This document shows, piece by piece, positions 28,174 to 37,850 of a stretch of 64,000 bases of DNA (the first letter of the stretch is position 1; each line of letters begins with the position of its first letter). Location: positions 60,659 to 124,658 of the forward strand of contig NZ_JAATNW010000008.1 of NCBI RefSeq assembly GCF_012911815.1, given 5' to 3'. The notes under the pieces were generated by a model, which had not been told where the DNA came from, did no database searches, and saw only the letters and a list, made by a program, of their open reading frames with translations. Source of the stretch: Alteromonas ponticola. GTDB taxonomy: Bacteria; Pseudomonadota; Gammaproteobacteria; Enterobacterales; Alteromonadaceae. The position numbers were made by a program, and so were the translations under genes.

Positions 28174-29493
28174 TCAGTTTTTGCTGCCCGAATATAATGC
28201 GCAGGCTTCCCAGGCTTGCAAATTGATTGACTGGCCAGCTTTAACTATCTGACTGGTATCATCCAGCATATTGATGTAATTTGCTTCGCACAACGTATCG
28301 TTCAATTCAAAACGCTGCGATGTTGCAGAAAAGTTGATTAACACCAAGACTTTCTCGTTATCCTGCTGCCTGACAAAACTGAACACCTTTGCCATTTGTG
28401 AGTTGGGGATTTGGATCATCGTGGCCCCGAATGCCCCATTCCATAACGCTGAGACCCGCTTTTTCCATTTGATTAACTTTTCGTACAATGCACCGATAGG
28501 ATGCGGCTGCCACTCGATCGGATCGCGTTCGAAAAAGGCCAGACGCTTGCTTTCTCCCGCTTCCTGACCGTTGTGGATCAGGGGCATCCCCTCGCCCAGC
28601 ACAGATAGGACGATAGCCGCCTCCAGTGCCTCGCCGAATTGTTCATATTGAGTACCATCCCAGGCATTCTTGTCATGGTTTGAAACAAACGTCATGCGGT
28701 ATCCTGACTTAGGCCAGGCGCGTTCATTCCATGAATAATATTTGCGAAGCTTATCTAATGGCCAACCCAATTTAGCGATACCATGCAAGGTTTCATTCCA
28801 GCTCCAGGCATAGCTCATGTTAAAAGCGCTTTCGTGCAACTCTCTGCTTTCCCACTCGGCAAGCAAGAACACCGGCTTGATGGCGTCCAGTTTAGTGCGC
28901 GCCTGCTCCCAGAAATCTTTCGGGACATAACCTGCCACGTCACACCGAAAGCCATCAATATCAAATTTTGAAACCCAGTAAGACATAGCATCAATCATGT
29001 ACTCGCGCAGCGCAGGCTGGGTGTAATCAAACTCAATAATGTCGTCCCAATCCCACCAGGGCGAAGGTCTGAAATTGCCATTGTGATCTTTTGCATACCA
29101 GTCGGGATGCGTATTCACCAGATAATTATCCCACGCGCTGTGATTGGGAACCCAATCCAAAATCACTTTTAACTCCAGAACGTGCGCGCAATTGATAAGT
29201 GATTGCAGATCCTCTGCGTTGCCAAACTCAGGATTGATGGCAAAGTAGTCTTTTACAGCATAAGGACTTCCCAGTTTTCCTTTGCGATGCATTTCACCAA
29301 TAGGATGAATGGGCATGAGCCAGATGATATCTGCCCCAAGTGACTTAATGCGTTTAAGCTCATTCTCAACACCGCTAAAGTTACCCTGCGAGCTGAATTG
29401 ACGAGTGTTAACCTGATATATAACCGCGTTTTTAGACCATTCAGGTTGCTCAAGGGTATACAGAGAATTTGCCGAACTCGTGTTTGCAGGCAT
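28174..29493 (-). CDS. GH13 alpha-amylase family protein
   Basis: 439 residues without a signal peptide, so cytosolic. GH13 regions: DWVPNHSA (region I), GFRCDVAGYVP with nucleophile Asp (II), FLLAEWE with acid Glu (III), and FVSNHDKNAWDG (IV). The C-terminal beta domain is short. Acts on alpha-glucans or maltodextrins; exact specificity is not visible. Single gene between yoaA and a TSUP permease. Confidence 0.9.
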   Translation of the reverse strand: MPANTSSANSLYTLEQPEWSKNAVIYQVNTRQFSSQGNFSGVENELKRIKSLGADIIWLMPIHPIGEMHRKGKLGSPYAVKDYFAINPEFGNAEDLQSLINCAHVLELKVILDWVPNHSAWDNYLVNTHPDWYAKDHNGNFRPSPWWDWDDIIEFDYTQPALREYMIDAMSYWVSKFDIDGFRCDVAGYVPKDFWEQARTKLDAIKPVFLLAEWESRELHESAFNMSYAWSWNETLHGIAKLGWPLDKLRKYYSWNERAWPKSGYRMTFVSNHDKNAWDGTQYEQFGEALEAAIVLSVLGEGMPLIHNGQEAGESKRLAFFERDPIEWQPHPIGALYEKLIKWKKRVSALWNGAFGATMIQIPNSQMAKVFSFVRQQDNEKVLVLINFSATSQRFELNDTLCEANYINMLDDTSQIVKAGQSINLQAWEACALYSGSKN

Positions 29494-29565
29494 AGCGCAC
29501 CATTTTGAAAGCTTATACCGGCGTTTACGTGATGGGTTTCAATGTGGATTGCAATTATTGTGAAG

Positions 29566-30456
29566 TTAGAAAATTGGCAGCCCGGCAAGGCCCATAACCA
29601 TTACCCAGGTAGCAAAAAACAACTTGAGTTTGACCGGAGGAAACGCGAGCACTACGTATTTGGCGATCATGCCACCAATGATAGCTCCCATTCCAGCGAA
29701 TAGAAATACAGACCAATTTATCGCCATAGTATTAATAATGTGATGAGGAATGGCTGCCCACACCGTAAACGCGGTTAAAATAACGGCCACGGCGATGGAC
29801 ATGGCAATATTAAACCCTCGCAGGATAAGGTACACCGCCACCAGCTCACCTACGCCAACCGAGAGCCATGCCGTTACCACACCCCCGACACAACCAATTA
29901 CCACCAGACTCACAGCGTCGACAATCTCTAGCCTGTTACGATAAATCAAGCGCGCTTTTCTCAAGGTGGTAGCGAACAGGGCCAGCGACAGTGCAATAGA
30001 AAATATACCAAATCCGAGGTGGATATCTTCGACTTTACCTTGCAGGAATGAGAGTTGCTCAAACGCCAGCGTGCCAAACTGCGCCAACCATATCCCGCTT
30101 AACGATGCGGGTACCGCTACTACTAAACTAACCGGTAACGTTCTCCATTCTTCGTCCGGGGCTTTTTCTTTGCGATAGTGATACCACCAGGTCAGGGCTC
30201 CGGCTGTCATACCACAGCACTGAATGGCAAAGCTGGTGGCAACTATGGATACCGGGGAAAATCCCAATTGATTAAAAAACGGGACAAAAACCACTCCTCC
30301 TCCTGCTCCGGTTGCATTGGCAAAAACCGCGCCGAGCACGCCCAACAAAGTAAAGGGAGAGTATTGAGATATCATTGCCAAAGGCGCAGGCTGCAAGCTG
30401 ATAAGGACGCACCACAGCAATACGATACATAGCAATATGGTTTTTTTAGACAACAA
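29566..30456 (-). CDS. TSUP/TauE-SafE family permease
   Basis: 296 residues with about eight membrane helices and the two-repeat TauE/SafE pattern (ANATGAGGGVVFVPFF in the first half, the Gly-rich helix region SVGVGELVAVYLILRG in the second). Candidate exporter or importer of sulfite, sulfoacetate or other organosulfur anions. Divergent from the DUF2244 gene. Confidence 0.88.
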   Translation of the reverse strand: MLSKKTILLCIVLLWCVLISLQPAPLAMISQYSPFTLLGVLGAVFANATGAGGGVVFVPFFNQLGFSPVSIVATSFAIQCCGMTAGALTWWYHYRKEKAPDEEWRTLPVSLVVAVPASLSGIWLAQFGTLAFEQLSFLQGKVEDIHLGFGIFSIALSLALFATTLRKARLIYRNRLEIVDAVSLVVIGCVGGVVTAWLSVGVGELVAVYLILRGFNIAMSIAVAVILTAFTVWAAIPHHIINTMAINWSVFLFAGMGAIIGGMIAKYVVLAFPPVKLKLFFATWVMVMGLAGLPIF

Positions 30457-30579
30457 GGTAGTTAAAATTGTAATTATGAACCTGCGCGCACTTTGCCAGA
30501 TAAAAATAGAAAAATAAATCGCTATGCTAAGCTAATTGAGTGAATAATCTTTTTTAATAGCCACCGCCTCCTGAAAATA

Positions 30580-31074
30580 ATGATCATAAGCAAGCAGTGT
30601 AAGGATCACTGGAGAATAGAGTTAACGCCAAATCGTTCGGCCAATTGGACCCAGTCAAAAATGTTCATTGGTATTTTGGCGATTCCGGTTTTTGTTATCG
30701 CATTGGGCTGGAGTGTTGTCGGAGTGTGGATTATCTTACCTTTTGCGGGCTTGGAAATAGGCTTACTGACGTTGCTAATGTTGAAGGTGAGTCATCAGAC
30801 GTATCAGCAACAAACTATTGTTATCAACAAAGAAGTTGTCAGTGTTGAAAGTGGATTCAGACAGAAAAGCAAACGTTGTTTGCCTCGTCATGGTTGCCAC
30901 ATTCTCTACAAAGAAACTGAGAACGACTGGCAACTTCCTGTTATTGTTATCATTTCAGACAAAGGTAAATTGGTCGTGGGCCAGTTTCTAAATTTAGCTG
31001 ACCGGCAATTGTTGAAAGAAGAATTAGAGCGAGCCGGACTCATAATTTGTCGCCCTCATTGGTGGCGAGATTAA
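30580..31074 (+). CDS. DUF2244 membrane protein
   Basis: 164 residues. Two adjacent membrane helices at about 28-68 (FIGILAIPVFVIALGWSVVG and WIILPFAGLEIGLL), the DUF2244 hallmark, then a soluble domain. In many proteobacteria DUF2244 proteins lie near cytochrome c oxidase genes; here it directly precedes a saccharopine-dehydrogenase-like gene (10 bp gap). Confidence 0.82.
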   Translation: MIISKQCKDHWRIELTPNRSANWTQSKMFIGILAIPVFVIALGWSVVGVWIILPFAGLEIGLLTLLMLKVSHQTYQQQTIVINKEVVSVESGFRQKSKRCLPRHGCHILYKETENDWQLPVIVIISDKGKLVVGQFLNLADRQLLKEELERAGLIICRPHWWRD

Positions 31075-31084
31075 GGATAGAGGT

Positions 31085-32338
31085 ATGAGAGATTTCGATG
31101 TCATTGTATTTGGTGCAACGTCTTTTGTGGGAAAAATCATTGCGCGCTACCTGGCTACCCATTACAGCCAACAAGAGAATGTTAAATGGGCACTGGCGGG
31201 TCGGAATCTGGATAAATTGAATTCGCTGGTCAGAGAACTACCGTCTAAACACCAAACTCAACCAGAACTGATTGTGGCAGATGTCGAAGATGACGCTGCT
31301 TTGCTGAAAATGTGCAATCGGACCCGCGTCGTTTTGTCCACTGTAGGTCCTTATTCACAGTTTGGTGAACCTGTTGTTAAGGCATGTATTGAAAGTGATG
31401 CAAGCTATGTCGATTTAACCGGTGAGCCACAATGGATCAAGGCTATGCTTGATAATTACAGCAAAGCTGCCAGTGAGAGCCAGGCAAAACTGGTAAATAG
31501 CTGCGGTTTTGACTCCATTCCATCAGATTTGGGGGTATATTTTCTACAACAACAAAGCCAATTGCATTTCGACAAACCCTGCACCAATGTGGCTATGCGG
31601 GTACGAAGAATACGCGGTGGCGCGTCGGGCGGCACGATAGCCAGCATGCTGCAGCTGGTTGAAGAAATGGGACGTGACAAATCGTTACGAAAAAAACTGG
31701 CTAATCCTTATGTGCTTTGCCCACCGAATCACGGCATGTCTGTGAGACAACCCAACATCAAAAAAGCGTGTTTCGATTCACATACCAAACGATGGATTGC
31801 GCCTTTCATCATGGCAGCGATAAATACGCGTATTGTTCATCGCAGCAATGCATTGCTGGGCAATGCCTATACCGACCACTTTATTTACGAAGAAGCGTTA
31901 GTTACTGGCAAACATACGAAGGGCGCAATGACAGGATGGATGACGACCCTCGGTTTAGGTGGTTTCATGGCTGCAGCATCGGTGCAACCATTGCGTCGTC
32001 TGATGGAGAAATACTGGCTGCCTAAGTCGGGTGAAGGCCCTTCAGAAAAAGCGCAGAAAGAAGGTTTTTTCGATATCTATTTTTATGGTGAGACCGATGC
32101 CGGCGACACATTAACGGTCAGAGTCACCGGTGATAAAGATCCCGGCTATGGTTCGACTGCACAGATGATCAGCGAAGCGGCAATCAAACTGGCAAAGTCG
32201 GAGAAATTACAATCGTTGCCTGGTGGCTTCTACACCCCTGCCAGTTGTTTTAAAGATACCCTGTTTATTCCATTGCAAGAGCATGCGGGACTCACATTTG
32301 AAGAGGTCGAGCACCGCGCAGCAAAGCGAAAACATTAA
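31085..32338 (+). CDS. Saccharopine dehydrogenase family oxidoreductase
   Basis: 417 residues. Rossmann start FDVIVFGATSFVGKIIARYLA, then ALAGRNLDKLNSL and VLSTVGPYSQFGEPVVKACIE; the segment SCGFDSIPSDLG is typical of the trans-acting enoyl reductase/saccharopine reductase-like group also found as lipid-droplet-associated SCCPDH. Substrate unknown; a lipid-linked role would fit the neighbourhood but is inference. Likely co-transcribed with DUF2244. Confidence 0.87.
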   Translation: MRDFDVIVFGATSFVGKIIARYLATHYSQQENVKWALAGRNLDKLNSLVRELPSKHQTQPELIVADVEDDAALLKMCNRTRVVLSTVGPYSQFGEPVVKACIESDASYVDLTGEPQWIKAMLDNYSKAASESQAKLVNSCGFDSIPSDLGVYFLQQQSQLHFDKPCTNVAMRVRRIRGGASGGTIASMLQLVEEMGRDKSLRKKLANPYVLCPPNHGMSVRQPNIKKACFDSHTKRWIAPFIMAAINTRIVHRSNALLGNAYTDHFIYEEALVTGKHTKGAMTGWMTTLGLGGFMAAASVQPLRRLMEKYWLPKSGEGPSEKAQKEGFFDIYFYGETDAGDTLTVRVTGDKDPGYGSTAQMISEAAIKLAKSEKLQSLPGGFYTPASCFKDTLFIPLQEHAGLTFEEVEHRAAKRKH

Positions 32339-32406
32339 CAGCAATTAACGTCTTTTTTGTTCTTAAATCGGTATAAGGTTATGAACCGTTTTATTTTGAG
32401 GCGTCC

Positions 32407-32667
32407 ATGGAACTACATATAGAGTCAATCGAAGGTGGCATTTATCTGGTTAAAAAAGTGAATGGCGAAGTATGTCAAATCGTTAAGAACGACAAGGACA
32501 TGCCACTGACTTTCCACAGTTTAGAAGAAATTAAAAGCCATTTCGCAAATGTTCAGATTGAACATGCCTGGTTAACGCAATCTACCCCCTATGAAGAAAT
32601 GGTGGGCCTTGAAAGCACCCGCGAACCCATGAAGATAAAGTTAGAGTGGAAACCAGTCGCGCTTTAA
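32407..32667 (+). CDS. Small DUF6482-like protein
   Basis: 86 residues: MELHIESIEGGIYLVKKVNGE... with alternating beta-strands, then HSLEEIKSHFANV and AWLTQSTPYEEMVGLES. It resembles the small DUF6482 family common in Alteromonadales and Vibrionales. Cytosolic, function unknown. Confidence 0.7.
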   Translation: MELHIESIEGGIYLVKKVNGEVCQIVKNDKDMPLTFHSLEEIKSHFANVQIEHAWLTQSTPYEEMVGLESTREPMKIKLEWKPVAL

Positions 32668-32778
32668 AATGACGATTGAGGCACCTGAGTATGGCTGTCT
32701 GTACTTTAAAACAGTTGCCCAGCCCTACTAAAGTCCGTACATTTAGGTCGCATCTTTTAAGCATGAAAGGAACCATTT

Positions 32779-33645
32779 ATGAAAAATGGACTTATTTTAG
32801 CGGCGACGCTTTTGTTTGCGTTGAATTCGCAGGCGGCTTCAGTATGGAAAGTAACCAATGATTCTCACACGTTATATATCGGCGGTACCTTACATATTTT
32901 AAGCCCACAGGATTATCCGCTACCATCAGGTTATAAATTCGCCTACGATGAAGCTGATAAGGTTGTATTTGAAACTGATATCGCAGCTTTGTCTTCGCCT
33001 GAATTTTCCAAACTCTCGATGCAACGGCTAACGTATCAAGATGAGCAAACATTACAGTCCACGTTACAACCAGAAACCTTCTCAGCACTTGAAGCCCACC
33101 TGCAGTCACGCGGCATCCCAATTGTAAATATGCAAAAATTGAGACCCTCTCTAGTCGGGGTAACGTTAAGTATGATTGAGTTTCAACGGTTGGGGCTGAC
33201 CAGTCAGGGAGTTGACAGCTATTACTATACAATTGCCATGGGTGATGGAAAATCCATGGGTTGGTTTGAAACACCTGAAGAGCAGCTGAACTTTATTGCA
33301 AAGATGGGCGAAGGCGATGAAGATGCCTTCATTCGCTACTCCCTTGAAGATGTAAAGAAAATACCTACACTACTTGACCAATTACGAGCAGACTGGCGAG
33401 AAGGCGATATCGAAGCGCTTAATCAATACAATCTGATGGAATTTGAGCAAAGCTTTCCCAACATTTATGATGAGTTGTTGACTAAACGTAACTATAACTG
33501 GATGCCAGACATTGAAAAAATGCTAAGCACTCCAGAAATAGAGTTCATTTTGGTCGGTACCTTACACCTACCGGGTAAAACGGGTTTGCTTGACCTGCTT
33601 GAAGCTAAGGGATACACCATTACGCAAGTTTCAGATCCGTTGTAA
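32779..33645 (+). CDS. TraB/GumN family protein
   Basis: 288 residues with a signal peptide (about 1-19). The TraB/GumN domain shows paired GTLH motifs, one near the N-terminus (YIGGTLHILSP) and one near the C-terminus (LVGTLHLPGKTGLLDLLEAKGY), plus Glu-rich ETD in between, a pattern interpreted as a metal-dependent protease-like (Tiki) fold. Periplasmic; AGGA-type site upstream (GAAAGGAACC). Own terminator follows. Confidence 0.88.
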   Translation: MKNGLILAATLLFALNSQAASVWKVTNDSHTLYIGGTLHILSPQDYPLPSGYKFAYDEADKVVFETDIAALSSPEFSKLSMQRLTYQDEQTLQSTLQPETFSALEAHLQSRGIPIVNMQKLRPSLVGVTLSMIEFQRLGLTSQGVDSYYYTIAMGDGKSMGWFETPEEQLNFIAKMGEGDEDAFIRYSLEDVKKIPTLLDQLRADWREGDIEALNQYNLMEFEQSFPNIYDELLTKRNYNWMPDIEKMLSTPEIEFILVGTLHLPGKTGLLDLLEAKGYTITQVSDPL

Positions 33646-33651
33646 TCCTTT

Positions 33652-33680
33652 AAAGGGGGCTCTCCGCCCCTTTCTTTTTC
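33652..33680 (+). terminator. Terminator after TraB/GumN gene
   Basis: Stem AAAGGGG/CCCCTTT with an 8-nt loop, followed by CTTTTTCCTTTTC. Confidence 0.85.
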
Positions 33681-33764
33681 CTTTTCTTCTTCGCACACGC
33701 CTCTACATTAATACTTTATTTGATTTACCTCGTACAAATTCCATTTTTAACAATGGGAATCAAA

Positions 33765-34334
33765 ATGAAAAAGCATGTTTCATTGATCAGCAGTGTTTTA
33801 GCCACGCTATTTCTCGCTGCAGGATGTGCGTCTATGGGTGATGGTACTGTAATGGAAAAGCGTCAGGCAATTCTGGATATGCAGCAAAGCGCTATTGGCC
33901 AGCTACATAAAGAAAAGCCGGACACCCGGGCTCAGGTGATGAACGCTTCAGGTTATGCCACCTTTTCCAATGCCAATGTGAACCTGCTTTTTGTTGCCGC
34001 AGGAACAGGTTATGGTGTAGTAAACAATAATCTCACCGGCGCAAAAACCTACATGAATATGGCCGAAGGGGGCGTTGGCCTCGGTATTGGCGCAAAAGAC
34101 TATCGCATCGTGATGATATTCCACACGCCAGAAGCTATGCGCCACTTTATCGAAAATGGATGGACCGCCGGAGGTAACGCTGATGCCACAGCTAAAGCCA
34201 ACGACAAAGGTATTTCAGCTTCAACAGAAGCCTACCTTGGAGACGTAACTGTCTATACGATGACAGACTCTGGCATAGCCCTTCAGGCGATGCTCAAAGG
34301 AACCAAGTTTTGGGTGGATGATGAGCTTAATTAA
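33765..34334 (+). CDS. Ysc84/SYLF-like lipoprotein
   Basis: 189 residues from the ATG at 33765 (MKKHVSLISS); an upstream TTG is unlikely. Lipobox LAAGC (Cys about 21). The mature part resembles the SYLF/Ysc84 lipid-binding family: ASGYATFSNANVNLLFVAAGTGYGVV, EGGVGLGIGAKDYRIVMIF and the closing EAYLGDVTVYTMTDSGIALQAMLKGTKFW. Outer membrane or periplasmic lipoprotein, role unknown. Confidence 0.82.
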   Translation: MKKHVSLISSVLATLFLAAGCASMGDGTVMEKRQAILDMQQSAIGQLHKEKPDTRAQVMNASGYATFSNANVNLLFVAAGTGYGVVNNNLTGAKTYMNMAEGGVGLGIGAKDYRIVMIFHTPEAMRHFIENGWTAGGNADATAKANDKGISASTEAYLGDVTVYTMTDSGIALQAMLKGTKFWVDDELN

Positions 34335-34376
34335 CAGTTTGATTTGATAGTAACGGCAGCAGCAATCTGACCACGT

Positions 34377-34404
34377 CATTGCGCTCCCCCGAATGGGCGC
34401 AATG
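34377..34404 (+). terminator. Hairpin after Ysc84-like gene
   Basis: Perfect CATTGCGC/GCGCAATG stem around a 12-nt loop, followed by TCTTCACTTCT; weak U tract. Confidence 0.45.
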
Positions 34405-34470
34405 TCTTCACTTCTGAGTTTGCAACAAGAACAGTGGGGAGATTCCCGTCGGAACTTGGCTCCGCTTAAA

Positions 34471-34998
34471 CTATTTAATCATTTTTTGTAACTTGTCTCT
34501 AACCACCGGCTCTAGGCGCGTTAAACCCCACTGTTTTCCTGTTGTAATTGCCGCATCAATATCCTGGTGTTCATCGCCCTCATTTAACGCTACCAGCGCA
34601 CCTACACGATTGCCACTGGCACAATGAACTACGATAGGTTCACCGCTGTGTTTGGCCAACAGCATATCCAGCTTTGCCGCGTTATCCAGATTTATGTCCG
34701 CTTCTCCCGCCACGGGAATGTGGTGATATTGCATACCCAACGATTCAACATAACTTTTTTCGTCCCAGTCTTGTTCCGCGTCAGGACGTAAATTGACAAC
34801 ATGCTTAATTCCCTGTGTCTTCATTTGCTGAAACTGCTCCTCAGAGGGCTGCCCGGACGAATAGACATTTGGAGCAGGATTCACGATATTGGGAATTTCA
34901 GACGACAGGATGGCGTCATTACGTTCGTTCGCAGCATGTACACCTGTCACTAGTAACAGTTGTAGAAAAGTGATTAGAAAAAACTTGTGTAGAGTCAT
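34471..34998 (-). CDS. Secreted dual-specificity/tyrosine phosphatase-like protein
   Basis: 175 residues with a signal peptide (about 1-22, VHA-AN). The phosphatase loop HCASGNR (HCxxGxR) holds the catalytic Cys; YSSGQPSEEQFQQMKTQGIKHVVNLRPD is the N-terminal signature of the BLH/DSP-PTPase family (DUF442-like). Periplasmic; substrate unknown. Confidence 0.87.
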   Translation of the reverse strand: MTLHKFFLITFLQLLLVTGVHAANERNDAILSSEIPNIVNPAPNVYSSGQPSEEQFQQMKTQGIKHVVNLRPDAEQDWDEKSYVESLGMQYHHIPVAGEADINLDNAAKLDMLLAKHSGEPIVVHCASGNRVGALVALNEGDEHQDIDAAITTGKQWGLTRLEPVVRDKLQKMIK

Positions 34999-35064
34999 TT
35001 CTCAGTGCCTCATTTGCATTTTTAGGTTTGTACGCAGCACCACGCAATAGTGTTTGTTACGGGC

Positions 35065-35097
35065 AAAAAAAGCTGGCAACAGCACTGTGGCCAGCTT
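35065..35097 (-). terminator. Terminator after DUF885 gene
   Basis: Minus-strand stem AAGCTGGC/GCCAGCTT followed by TTTTTTGCCC. Confidence 0.85.
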
Positions 35098-35119
35098 AAA
35101 CAATTGTACATTCCGAGAA

Positions 35120-36949
35120 TTAAGCTTGTTGAGCCTTTATCCAACGGTTAATTTTTTCTTCCAGAATAGGTAGCGGTAAAGCGCCCGTATTAAGTATCTC
35201 AGCGTGAAACGCCTTAATATCAAATTTATCCCCCAACGCACTTTCGGCCTTTTCACGCAGCTCCTGAATTTTGAGCGCACCAACCTTATATGCTAATGCT
35301 TGTGAAGGAATAGCGATGTAACGTTCAACCTCAGCGACAACTTCAGTACGCGTCATTCCTGAGTTCTCCAGCATAAAGTCTATGGCCTGCTCACGTGTCC
35401 ACCCCTTGGCGTGTATGCCGGTATCGACCACCAGACGCATAGCGCGCAGCTGTTCATCTTGTAAGGTACCGTAGCGATTCCAGGGGTCATCAAAAAATCC
35501 CATTTCATAACCTAAGGTTTCTGAGTACAACGCCCAGCCTTCCACATACGCAGTATTGCCGCCGAACCGCATGAAAGCAGGCAGCGCTTCATTTTCTTGC
35601 GCAAGACTGATTTGAAAGTGATGCCCCGGGGCGCCCTCGTGCAGGTAAAGGGTGACATTTCCCGTAGTCAGTCGACTGGGCAAGTCATAGGCATTAAAGT
35701 AAAACGTTCCCGGCCGTGAGCCATCAGGCGTACCTTGCTGGTATGAGCCACCCGCACTGAATTGCTCTATGGCGGGGTCATAGGGTTTGATTTCCAATTC
35801 TGATTTGGGCAGCAATGAGAAGTACTCATCAATTTTTTCGTCCACTTCGCGGCCGATACGATAATAGTCTTCAGTTAATGCTTCGCGGCTTTCAGGCTTG
35901 AACTGAGGATCATTTCGCACATATTCAAAAAACTCATTCAGGGTACCGTCAAAGTTAACTTCTTCCATGATTTCCAGCATACCGTCTTTGATTCGGTTAA
36001 CTTCTTTCATGCCCAAATCATGCAGGTAATCCGGAGTGAGCGGTAAGGTTGTGGTATTTTCAATCATTTGAAGATACAGGGCTTTTCCGCCTTTCATGTC
36101 ACTTAAACCGATAGATTCACGCGCGACAGGCAAATATTCATCGCGTAAAAAGTCACGAAGGCGTTCGGTTGAGTCATATATTGCTTGCGTGGCAACTTCG
36201 TACTCTTTTATCAAACGATCTTTTTCTTGCTGAGAAAAACTATCGGGCATCGTTTCAATAGGTCCCCAGAATTGCGACTCCTTCATCGGAATGCCTAGCT
36301 GGGTGTCCAACTGCTTTATTACACGATCGATGGTTAATTGCGTTTCCAGTACCCCGCTTTCCATTCCTTCCCGGAACTTTTCAATAGCACGCTCACCGAT
36401 ATCAATGTAGTCCTGATGGCGTGAAAGGTTATTTTCGTAATCCTCAATTGTTTTGAATGGAGCCGCGCCTTTACCACTGGCAAAAGTCGGATAAAACGTG
36501 TGAAAACCACTGAAGTGATTGATTGGACGTACTACCGTCAGGGCTCGAATTTCATCTGTCGACTCTTTCAGATCATTCTCCTGATCATACTTAAAAACAT
36601 CATACGCCAGTTGGTCAGTTTGATTCAGTTTACTGCGGTCAATCTGATCTAGTTTTGCCAGGTTTAGCAGTGTATTGGTGCGTGTCGCGATGAAGTATGA
36701 TTCAGTCAGATAGTCTCCTAGTTGATCTGCTCTGCGCATATCCCCTCTGAACAGGCCGAAAATCGGATTTAACGCAATTTGGCGTTCATCAGCTTCAGCA
36801 AATAGCGTAAACAATTTATCGTGTTCACTCATCGGCTTTTCTGCAGCTGTCGTTGTTTCAGTTTTCTGCGTTTCAGCCAGGACGGGCAGCGCGGTACTCG
36901 CCATTACGGCACCACTTATCAATAAGGTTTTAATCAGGCTCACAATCAC
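35120..36949 (-). CDS. DUF885 family protein (putative zinc peptidase)
   Basis: 609 residues with a signal peptide (about 1-25, VLA-ET). The DUF885 metal-site motif YLHEGAPGHHFQ (HExxxGHH) lies at about 437-448, with the downstream Glu-containing YVEGWALYSE. Exported, probably periplasmic metallo-carboxypeptidase-like protein. Typical family length. Confidence 0.9.
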   Translation of the reverse strand: MIVSLIKTLLISGAVMASTALPVLAETQKTETTTAAEKPMSEHDKLFTLFAEADERQIALNPIFGLFRGDMRRADQLGDYLTESYFIATRTNTLLNLAKLDQIDRSKLNQTDQLAYDVFKYDQENDLKESTDEIRALTVVRPINHFSGFHTFYPTFASGKGAAPFKTIEDYENNLSRHQDYIDIGERAIEKFREGMESGVLETQLTIDRVIKQLDTQLGIPMKESQFWGPIETMPDSFSQQEKDRLIKEYEVATQAIYDSTERLRDFLRDEYLPVARESIGLSDMKGGKALYLQMIENTTTLPLTPDYLHDLGMKEVNRIKDGMLEIMEEVNFDGTLNEFFEYVRNDPQFKPESREALTEDYYRIGREVDEKIDEYFSLLPKSELEIKPYDPAIEQFSAGGSYQQGTPDGSRPGTFYFNAYDLPSRLTTGNVTLYLHEGAPGHHFQISLAQENEALPAFMRFGGNTAYVEGWALYSETLGYEMGFFDDPWNRYGTLQDEQLRAMRLVVDTGIHAKGWTREQAIDFMLENSGMTRTEVVAEVERYIAIPSQALAYKVGALKIQELREKAESALGDKFDIKAFHAEILNTGALPLPILEEKINRWIKAQQA

Positions 36950-37113
36950 ATCCTATGTTTAGGTAATTGACTTACATTGAGAAACTCATGGTAGTGCAAC
37001 TGTAAACCAGTGTCGAATGGGCCACGTTAATTTGACCGACAGCAGCAGTAGAAAATTGTAACGGTTTGTAAAGTCGAACGTTAGTATGAAGGTGTGGGGG
37101 GGAAGGATCCGCT

Positions 37114-37707
37114 CTATCTATTAGAGATTTCCAGACCAGAGCGTCTTACGTGACTGATTAACTGCGGGAAGAAATCCAGAAACACCGCGTTCAATCCATT
37201 ATAATGTTGCCGTATATCGTTGACCGCTCCAGCAAATTCATTGGGGAAGCGAATGCGTCTGGCGATATTATCCAATGCAATACCCACCCCCTCTAATGAT
37301 TCATATTCTTTGAACCAATCATGCTGCGTCAAGCTGGTTACCACACGTTGCATGTGTGCCGGCATTGCAGCACGCCGTTCGTTTAATAGAAAATAGCTTT
37401 TGCGCTTAAATTGTGTCAGTGGCTCGGAGTGAAAGTCGCGCCAATGCGCTATAAGAAAGTGGTCGAACACTACGTCTATTGCAATGCCCGCGAAGCGTTT
37501 ACGTTTTGCCGTAAAGTAGTGCTTAGCATCTTTGATAGCAGGATGATTATCGGTAAATTTGTCCACCAGATAGTGATTGGCTAATCCTCGTTTAACTGCA
37601 TTGGACAGACCGTGTGTATGTCGGTGACCGCCAAAGTCGCCAAGCAAATTACCGAAATGGGAATCTGCATTGGGCTGCGCCAGGTATAAGTGAGCCAGAT
37701 AATTCAT
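37114..37707 (-). CDS. acpH: ACP phosphodiesterase AcpH
   Basis: 197 residues beginning MNYLAHLYLAQPNADSHFGNLLGDF, the AcpH (DUF479) signature; further conserved HYLVDKFTDNHP and AGIAIDVVFDHFLIAHW carry the HD-like metal ligands. Removes the 4'-phosphopantetheine arm from acyl carrier protein. Confidence 0.93.
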   Translation of the reverse strand: MNYLAHLYLAQPNADSHFGNLLGDFGGHRHTHGLSNAVKRGLANHYLVDKFTDNHPAIKDAKHYFTAKRKRFAGIAIDVVFDHFLIAHWRDFHSEPLTQFKRKSYFLLNERRAAMPAHMQRVVTSLTQHDWFKEYESLEGVGIALDNIARRIRFPNEFAGAVNDIRQHYNGLNAVFLDFFPQLISHVRRSGLEISNR

Positions 37708-37805
37708 GCATGCACTCGATGTTAATTTAAAAAATAGAGTCAGGTCATGTTTAGGCGAATGGTATCTTAAAACAGAGTGTCATTCGAACGCTGAGCAGAA
37801 ACGAA

Positions 37806-37827
37806 AAAAGCCCAGTTCAGGGCTTTT
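37806..37827. terminator. Terminator after the charged 110-aa protein gene
   Basis: AAAAGCCC/GGGCTTTT around a 6-nt loop; on the minus strand followed by TTTTTTCG. Confidence 0.8.
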
Positions 37828-37850
37828 ACGGACTGCATCAAAAGTAAACC